A DNA stretch of 64,000 bases from a virus: positions 62,001 to 126,000 of IMG/VR virus record IMGVR_UViG_3300005542_000007. One strand, 5' to 3'. Made by a program: the position numbers and the translations under genes. Positions 59,484 to 64,000 of the stretch are shown piece by piece. Under the pieces are notes generated by a model. The model had not been told where the DNA came from and ran no database searches. It saw nothing but the letters and a program-made list of their open reading frames with translations. The stretch's first letter is position 1, and each line of letters starts with the position of its first letter.

Positions 59484-59681
59484 ATGGAAGATTGGAAACT
59501 TCCTTGCACTTGTAAGCACAATAAAAATGCCCACCGAGGATTTCGTAGTATATATGGAGAATTTCATCGTACAGGTTGTAGACACAAATATTCTGATTTT
59601 TCAAGTTGCATTTGTTTTGGATTCAAACTCGACAACCTCAAACTAATAGAAGACTTAGCGAAAGAAAAAGGTTTGGTATGA
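59484..59681 (+). CDS. Zinc-tag family protein 7
   Basis: 65 residues from ATG 59484. CTCKHNKNAH, then GCRHKYSDFSSCICF as knuckles; tail GFKLDNLKLIEDLAKEKGLV is almost the same as in the 43273 protein. Overlaps the next start as gtATGA. Confidence 0.75.
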   Translation: MEDWKLPCTCKHNKNAHRGFRSIYGEFHRTGCRHKYSDFSSCICFGFKLDNLKLIEDLAKEKGLV

Positions 59682-59842
59682 CCGATTATTGCATGTGTGG
59701 GCACATGCAGTACAAACATCAAAAAGCTGAACGTTTTAACACAAATGGATTGTTTTATTGTTTTGATTGCGACTGTATGAAGTACAAACTCGACAATCTA
59801 AGATTTATTGAAGACGAAGCGAAAGAACGAGGGCTTGTATGA
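59678..59842 (+). CDS. Zinc-tag family protein 8 (upstream of primase)
   Basis: 54 residues. CMCGHMQYKH and CFDCDC knuckles; tail YKLDNLRFIEDEAKERGLV. Two family genes in tandem here. Stop overlaps ATG 59839 as gtATGA. Confidence 0.75.
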   Translation: MTDYCMCGHMQYKHQKAERFNTNGLFYCFDCDCMKYKLDNLRFIEDEAKERGLV

Positions 59843-60357
59843 AAACCTGCCTTGAAGTAATTGAAGAATATGGAATCGAACTTAAAGATTTGGGAAAAGA
59901 CTTAGCTCGTGGATACTGTAAAATCCATAATGACGTTGCTAGTGGAAAGCCTCAGTTCACCTACTATAAAAATAACGATTCTTGGTTCTGCTTCCGTTGT
60001 GGGATAGGTGGAGATGCAATACGACTTGTTGCCGAGATGGAACACATTTCGTATGCCGAAGCCAAGAAACGATTAGTAGGAACAGAAGCCGAACAATTAG
60101 AAGAGTTGAGGGAGACGCTTGATAGTTTGGATGTTGACATCAGCCAAAGCTACAACCTCCAGCTTAATTTAACTCTCCGTCCTAAGTTCCGTGATCTTCT
60201 TTATAAATACCCAGAGCATCAGCAAGATATTTTAAACGCGATGAAAGCTCTCGATGAAGAGTTGAAGAATAAAATTAATTTTACTAAGATGGGCGAATTA
60301 TTTGAACGATTTAAATTATTCAGTGAGCAGATAGTTGCAGAATCAAGCAGGGTATGA
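59839..60357 (+). CDS. Primase zinc-binding (CHC2-like) domain protein
   Basis: 172 residues. CKIHND...WFCFRCGIGGDAIRLV is the CHC2 zinc domain that recognises template in DnaG-type primases. The TOPRIM polymerase domain is absent, so the catalytic part must be elsewhere or is supplied by another protein. The C-terminal 80 residues are helical and may contact the helicase. Confidence 0.75.
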   Translation: MKTCLEVIEEYGIELKDLGKDLARGYCKIHNDVASGKPQFTYYKNNDSWFCFRCGIGGDAIRLVAEMEHISYAEAKKRLVGTEAEQLEELRETLDSLDVDISQSYNLQLNLTLRPKFRDLLYKYPEHQQDILNAMKALDEELKNKINFTKMGELFERFKLFSEQIVAESSRV

Positions 60358-60363
60358 TATAGT
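60335..60363 (+). promoter_or_regulatory. Sigma70-like promoter; predicted leaderless start at 60370
   Basis: TTGCAG 60335-60340, 17-bp spacer, TATAGT 60358-60363. Six bases to ATG 60370. Lies in the end of the primase gene. Confidence 0.55.
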
Positions 60364-60369
60364 TGGTGT

Positions 60370-60573
60370 ATGGAAGAATTAGGTAGAAGAGATTGGGAAC
60401 TTCCTTGTATTTGTGGGCATATAAATAAAGAGCATCGACATATGAACAGGGAAGCAGATCGATGGAAATATACAACTAAAGTTTGTTGGAGCAAGTATTG
60501 TATTTGCTTTGAATTCAAACTCGATAATCTCGCATATGTCGAGCAGGTAGCCAGAGCTAGAGGATTGGTATGA
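60370..60573 (+). CDS. Zinc-tag family protein 9
   Basis: 67 residues. CICGHINKEHRH and CWSKYCICF; tail FKLDNLAYVEQVARARGLV. Overlaps ATG 60570 as gtATGA. No RBS in front of its own ATG, which abuts a promoter. Confidence 0.75.
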   Translation: MEELGRRDWELPCICGHINKEHRHMNREADRWKYTTKVCWSKYCICFEFKLDNLAYVEQVARARGLV

Positions 60574-60767
60574 AAGAATTTAAGATTCAAAAACGCTACA
60601 ATAAAAGCGTGAAGCTTTCTGACGGCTCCTACCACAGTTTTGGAACAGAGCTTGAAACGACTGTGAATGTATCCAGTGGTGAAGAGCTTTTAGCTGAAAG
60701 CAATAAGCTGTTTGGACAATGCAAGTTTCTTGTTGAAGAAGATATTAAAAATACATTGGGACAATAA
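60570..60767 (+). CDS. Hypothetical protein
   Basis: 65 residues. KSVKLSDGSYHSFGTELETT is beta-rich; a helical Cys-containing tail follows. Small replication-region protein; not recognised. Confidence 0.5.
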   Translation: MKEFKIQKRYNKSVKLSDGSYHSFGTELETTVNVSSGEELLAESNKLFGQCKFLVEEDIKNTLGQ

Positions 60768-61067
60768 ATGTCGAACCTTAAAAAGTGGACACAGAAAGAC
60801 GGTACGAAGATTCGAATCAAAGATATGACGGATAAGCATTTGGTTAACGCCGCGAAGATGCTTTTAAGAATGGCAGAAGCAGAAAAGAATGAAACATTGG
60901 GTTACTATCCATCTTTTAATCCAGATTCAATGGCAGCATATTACTCAGAACAATCATGGGATAATTTAAATGAGATGGATATCCAAGAGTATGCCGAAAT
61001 GGAATACCCAATATTTAACGATTTGCTATGGGAAGTGTATAGGAGAAAATTGGAGAATAAAATATGA
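60768..61067 (+). CDS. Hypothetical helical protein
   Basis: 99 residues starting one base after the previous stop. KHLVNAAKMLLRMAEAEKNE and aromatic-rich EYAEMEYPIFNDLLWEVYR. ATGA overlap with the next gene. Unknown. Confidence 0.5.
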   Translation: MSNLKKWTQKDGTKIRIKDMTDKHLVNAAKMLLRMAEAEKNETLGYYPSFNPDSMAAYYSEQSWDNLNEMDIQEYAEMEYPIFNDLLWEVYRRKLENKI

Positions 61068-61594
61068 AACTTTTAACTGAAGCTGAAATGCAGGAACGTC
61101 TTGGAGAAGTGGCTACGTCCAGGGTTGCCCTTGACCCAGACCCAACAGTTAATGGCGTACTTTCACTCAATAAGAAGCTGGCTGAAATTCAATTGTTTAA
61201 AGACCGTTTAAGCTATTTGATTACGGAAGCGTTGCACAATTCAAATACAGCCGAGGTGTTATTTGAAGAGCTTAAGGGCGAACACGACCGCGCCTTGGAA
61301 GTACTTCTCGCAACTGATTCGACCGTGCAAGCTCAAAAATCTGCCGAGATGCGAAACGCCACCGCGAAGCAAAAGATCGCTGAACAGGTTCTCAGACTTC
61401 ATCACGCTGAAATTGATTTGCTTAAAGCTCAGGGATATTTGAAAGTTCTCCAGTCAATTCATTTGAATCTGGAAAGTTGCAACTCTAATTTGTCAAGGCA
61501 AATTACCGTGATCCAGCTTGCGACTGGAATGGGCGAAATACAAAGATCTGCAAACGGAATACAACCAGCAGGACAGATAACAAAAACGTATTAA
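61064..61594 (+). CDS. Coiled-coil protein
   Basis: 176 residues, mostly long helices (NKKLAEIQLFKDRLSYLITE, SAEMRNATAKQKIAEQVLR). No catalytic motif. In this position between primase and recombination genes it may be an assembly factor, but no family is recognised. Confidence 0.5.
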   Translation: MKLLTEAEMQERLGEVATSRVALDPDPTVNGVLSLNKKLAEIQLFKDRLSYLITEALHNSNTAEVLFEELKGEHDRALEVLLATDSTVQAQKSAEMRNATAKQKIAEQVLRLHHAEIDLLKAQGYLKVLQSIHLNLESCNSNLSRQITVIQLATGMGEIQRSANGIQPAGQITKTY

Positions 61595-61595
61595 G

Positions 61596-61787
61596 ATGCC
61601 AAGGCTAAAAGGTAGCAAAGATAAGAAACCGAGAAAGAGTAGAGGTAAAGATAAGTTGTGCTCAAAAGGACACGATATATCTGTTGTAGGGCGTAACTCA
61701 AGTGGGCATTGTAATGAATGCCATAAGGAATATTACCAGAAACGTTGGGAATTTATTAAGCAGAATTTTAATGAAAAGCAACCTTAA
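61596..61787 (+). CDS. Small Lys-rich zinc-knuckle protein
   Basis: 63 residues. Basic start (KGSKDKKPRKSRGKDK), then CSKGHDIS and HCNECHKEYYQKRW. This resembles the short HNH-associated or DNA-binding Cys/His units found next to phage endonucleases; an endonuclease gene does follow. Its last codons overlap the promoter element. Confidence 0.55.
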   Translation: MPRLKGSKDKKPRKSRGKDKLCSKGHDISVVGRNSSGHCNECHKEYYQKRWEFIKQNFNEKQP

Positions 61788-61831
61788 AAGTATAATAAAA
61801 TGTGGTATTATTAGGACGTACTATACGTCCC
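61782..61831 (+). promoter_or_regulatory. Conserved phage promoter element, second copy
   Basis: Identical in 32 of 34 positions to 14421-14454 (CCTTAAAA, TATAATAAA, TGTGGTATTATTAGG at 61782-61815). It is followed by a perfect 7-bp inverted repeat GGACGTA-CTA-TACGTCC (61814-61830). It drives the endonuclease gene and probably the SSB-like gene after it. Confidence 0.7.
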
Positions 61832-61858
61832 ACTATTATAATTTTAAGGAGAACTAAA

Positions 61859-62701
61859 ATGGGTATGTTATTAAATATGGTTGGACAAAGATACGTTAGA
61901 TTGGCAGTTAAAGCTTTCAGTCATTTGGATGATAATGGCAATTCATACTGGCTTTGCAGGTGTAATTGTGGAACAGAAAAGATTATTCAGCGTAGTAATT
62001 TGTTGGTTGGTAACGCCAAATCCTGTGGGTGTTTAGGCCGAGAAATCCATTCCAAACTTCACAAAGTCCATGGAATGTCTCACACGCCAGAACACAAGGC
62101 TTGGGGTTCTATGATTGAACGTTGTTATGATGTAAATAATCCACGGTATAAGGATTACGGTGGAAGAGGAATTACAATTTGTAAAAAGTGGTTGGAGCCG
62201 CAAGGAATTGGATTTATGAACTTTTACGAAGACATTGGGCCTAAGCCGTCAAAAAGACATAGTTTGGATAGGAAAGATAACGAGGGTAACTACGAACCTG
62301 GGAATGTTAAATGGTCAACTCCAAAACAACAAGCTAGAAATACACGAATGTCTACACAAACCAAAAATAAAGCGGAGCATAAGTATCAGAGAAGTCGTTT
62401 AATGTCGTTTTTAAATAAGTTGGTAAGTGAAAAAGTGTTTCCTCAATTGTTTGAAGAAAACTTTGGAATTTCGGTAAGCGGGTTCAAACAATACATCGAA
62501 TCCAAATTTCAACCAGGAATGACTTGGAAGAATCATGGTAGAGGTGTTGGAAAATGGCAGTTCGATCACATCATCGGTTGTAACAATTTTGATTTGAGCA
62601 AAGAAGAAGATCGTAAGACTTGTTTCAATTATACAAATTTCCAGCCCTTGTGGTGGGAAGAACACAAACATAAAAATAAGAAATTACTTAAAATACAATA
62701 A
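61859..62701 (+). CDS. Compound HNH homing endonuclease
   Basis: 280 residues from ATG 61859 with AAGGAGAACTAAA as RBS. An N-terminal zinc region (CRCNCGTEK, then SCGCL) is followed by a first HNH-like block (YGGRGITICKKW, LDRKDNEGNYEPGNVKWS). A C-terminal HNH follows (KQYIESKFQPGMTW, FDHIIGCNNFDLSKEE, YTNFQPLWWEEHK). The C-terminal block matches the 23891 endonuclease. It lies between the promoter element and the SSB-like gene, so it likely inserted downstream of that promoter. Confidence 0.8.
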   Translation: MGMLLNMVGQRYVRLAVKAFSHLDDNGNSYWLCRCNCGTEKIIQRSNLLVGNAKSCGCLGREIHSKLHKVHGMSHTPEHKAWGSMIERCYDVNNPRYKDYGGRGITICKKWLEPQGIGFMNFYEDIGPKPSKRHSLDRKDNEGNYEPGNVKWSTPKQQARNTRMSTQTKNKAEHKYQRSRLMSFLNKLVSEKVFPQLFEENFGISVSGFKQYIESKFQPGMTWKNHGRGVGKWQFDHIIGCNNFDLSKEEDRKTCFNYTNFQPLWWEEHKHKNKKLLKIQ

Positions 62702-62719
62702 CTAAGGAGAACAACAGTC

Positions 62720-63370
62720 ATGCTTTCAACAATTACAAAAGGTGAGTATAAGAACGATCCAATTCCCGACAATGTTTATTTGGCGAAGCTTTTAAACGTT
62801 AAGGAGAAGCCAGCCCCGGAAGCGCACCCAGATTGGTACCCTTCTTTAAGCTGGACATTCGAAATCCTTCAAGACCCATTCAAGAAACGCCGAGCGTGGG
62901 GCAAAACGCCGACCTCATGGATTGCCGGAAAGAAACTTGACAATTGGTTGGTTACATGTGGAATTAACGTGGCCAAAGGTACAAGCCTTAAGATTGAAGA
63001 TCTGAAAGACATTTACGTGAAGATCTTGGTTAAAAGCAAACCATACGATGATCCACAAACGAAAGAGAAGAAAACGTTCCAATCAGTAATTGAGCTTCTT
63101 CCTTTGGATAGTTTGGATCAGATTAAGATCAGAGAGTTGGCAATGACAGCACCTCCTTCCGCTGTAGGAATGCAGCCAGTTGCTTCACAGCAACCTACTA
63201 TTCCTGTGTCCCAGACCACAACAGGATTTGTGGTTCCAATGACAACCTCTTCCCCCGTATCTAATGTTGTTCCTGGGCCAGTAAGTGCTCCGGCTACTTT
63301 TTCACCACAACCGACATTTACACCAGCGCCCCAGGTTACAGGTACGCCGAGTAGAACGATACCGTTCTAA
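62720..63370 (+). CDS. Candidate single-stranded DNA-binding protein
   Basis: 216 residues. The N-terminal half has a compact core (DNVYLAKLLNVKEKPAP, WYPSLSWTFEILQDPFKKR, then YVKILVKSKPYDDP) compatible with an OB fold. The C-terminal 80 residues are disordered, Pro/Gln/Thr/Val-rich, and end SRTIPF. SSB proteins typically end in DDDIPF; here IPF is kept but the acidic residues are lost. Location before recA and after a strong promoter supports an SSB-like role. The assignment is inference. Confidence 0.5.
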   Translation: MLSTITKGEYKNDPIPDNVYLAKLLNVKEKPAPEAHPDWYPSLSWTFEILQDPFKKRRAWGKTPTSWIAGKKLDNWLVTCGINVAKGTSLKIEDLKDIYVKILVKSKPYDDPQTKEKKTFQSVIELLPLDSLDQIKIRELAMTAPPSAVGMQPVASQQPTIPVSQTTTGFVVPMTTSSPVSNVVPGPVSAPATFSPQPTFTPAPQVTGTPSRTIPF

Positions 63371-63373
63371 CGA

Positions 63374-63541
63374 ATGGAAGAGAAGTGCATTTGTAAGCAT
63401 TTAAGAAGCAGCCATTGGTGGCATTACAAAGAAGACGGTAGAACGAAAAAGCCTTGCTTATCTTGGTGTCCTTGCAAAGGATTTGCTTTAGATAACTTGG
63501 AATATATTGAACGATTAGCCAAGGAGCATAATTTAATATGA
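63374..63541 (+). CDS. Zinc-tag family protein 10 (upstream of recA)
   Basis: 55 residues. [13 protein letters not shown] and CLSWCPC knuckles; tail [19 protein letters not shown]. Ends ATATGA, overlapping ATG 63538 of recA; AAGGAG lies within its own last codons. Confidence 0.75.
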   Translation: MEEKCICKHLRSSHWWHYKEDGRTKKPCLSWCPCKGFALDNLEYIERLAKEHNLI

Positions 63542-64000
63542 GTGAACAAGCCGACCTTAAAAAGTTTTTAGCCGCACTCTCCAAAACCCATGAAATAATT
63601 ATCAGTCAGATCAAGGATATGGAAAGACCCGTTATTGAAGCCCTTCCCAGTGGATCTTTCACAATCGATCACGCTATGGGAATTGGTGGGTATCCTCGTG
63701 GCCGTATTATTGAAATCTTTGGTCAACCTTCTGGCGGGAAGACAACTGTATCGTTGCTGGCGATTGCGGAGACACAGAAGAATGGTGGGACTTGTGCATT
63801 CATTGATGTGGAGCACTCTTTGGACTTGGATTGGGCAGCAAAGCTGGGCGTTGATGTTCCCAAGCTTATTTTTACCCAGCCAGATTCAGGTGAACAAGCC
63901 CTTAATGTGGTAGAAGAGTTGGCAGGTAGCGGGTTGGTTGATTTGATTGTTTTGGACTCCGTAGCGGCCCTTACACCACAATCAGAAATTGATGGAGAGA
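63538..64000 (+). CDS. recA: RecA recombinase, 3'-truncated by window edge
   Basis: 154 residues are visible before the window ends. [20 protein letters not shown], Walker [10 protein letters not shown] (62-70), [18 protein letters not shown] and Walker [20 protein letters not shown] are RecA. Bacterial RecA has GPESSGKTT at Walker A. It promotes homologous strand exchange; phages use it for replication restart and repair with UvsW-like helicase, also encoded here. A frame at 63635-63913 is only a shadow. Confidence 0.9.
   Translation, partial: MSEQADLKKFLAALSKTHEIIISQIKDMERPVIEALPSGSFTIDHAMGIGGYPRGRIIEIFGQPSGGKTTVSLLAIAETQKNGGTCAFIDVEHSLDLDWAAKLGVDVPKLIFTQPDSGEQALNVVEELAGSGLVDLIVLDSVAALTPQSEIDGE

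Noticed and set aside
61802-61858. Extended start for the endonuclease at 61802
   Set aside because: It would begin inside the promoter element; AAGGAG is correctly placed for ATG 61859.
170-63816. Many minus-strand open frames, for example 36502-36906, 38422-39054 and 63568-63816
   Set aside because: All lie opposite better-supported + strand genes, have no RBS or domain, and often show low-complexity sequence from the reverse complement of Thr/Ser-rich repeats.
63635-63913. 92-residue frame inside the end of the window
   Set aside because: It overlaps recA in another frame and has no features.
1-64000. Attachment site, integrase or replication origin
   Set aside because: No integrase gene, flanking direct repeats or iteron clusters were seen; this window gives no evidence of a temperate lifestyle.

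Overview
The window is part of the genome of a large, AT-rich, contractile-tailed double-stranded DNA bacteriophage (myovirus morphology). Every protein gene and all three tRNAs lie on the + strand. Genes are packed with 1-20 bp gaps or ATGA/TAATG overlaps, and most starts have AGGAG-like ribosome binding sites. Several gaps carry textbook sigma70-type promoters (TTGACA, 17 bp, TATAAT). With a lipobox protein and Sec-type signal peptides, this points to a bacterial host with a conventional sigma70 and Shine-Dalgarno initiation, probably with an outer membrane. The host cannot be named from the sequence. No capsid, portal, terminase or integrase gene is in the window.

1-12.8 kb holds virion decoration and fiber genes. 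It starts with paralogous beta-rich proteins built from shuffled modules, then a papain/NlpC-fold hydrolase, fibronectin-like proteins, a fiber and a Kelch-propeller protein. 12.8-37.6 kb is a canonical myovirus tail cassette: neck or tail-completion proteins, a sheath behind a conserved promoter element, tube, a tail chaperone pair joined by a -1 frameshift, tape measure, hub, spike, gp25-like protein, baseplate J-like protein, a fiber, a gpI-like protein, a 13-repeat Kelch protein and a collar-domain fiber. Four copies of a DUF3494 (ice-binding-like adhesin) domain sit inside three of these tail proteins. 37.6-39.3 kb has an amidase endolysin and a methionine aminopeptidase.

39.3-64 kb is the metabolic, replication and host-takeover region. 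It includes a SprT-like metalloprotease, ThyX, tRNA-Asp, tRNA-Asn and tRNA-Thr, a UvsW-like helicase, a phosphoesterase, an RlaP-like nucleotidyltransferase and two secreted stalk proteins. It also has a ClpP paralogue, a PRPP-synthetase-like plus NAMPT-like pair (a candidate NAD+ reconstitution pathway), a Mom-like DNA modification enzyme, a BT1-family transporter, a DnaB-like helicase, a papain-family protease, a primase zinc domain, a candidate SSB and the start of recA. Three HNH homing endonucleases are scattered through the window.

The most novel pattern is a family of ten small zinc-finger proteins. Each begins with a CxCGH-like knuckle and ends in a DNLxYIExxAKxKxLV tail. Nine of them overlap the next start codon by ATGA, so their C-terminal codons also form the ribosome binding site and start of the next gene (thyX, phosphoesterase, PRPP-synthetase-like gene, primase, recA and others). 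Other leads are the 34-bp promoter element before both the sheath and the HNH/SSB genes, four promoters placed so that the mRNA should be leaderless, and a three-way-junction RNA near 48.55 kb.
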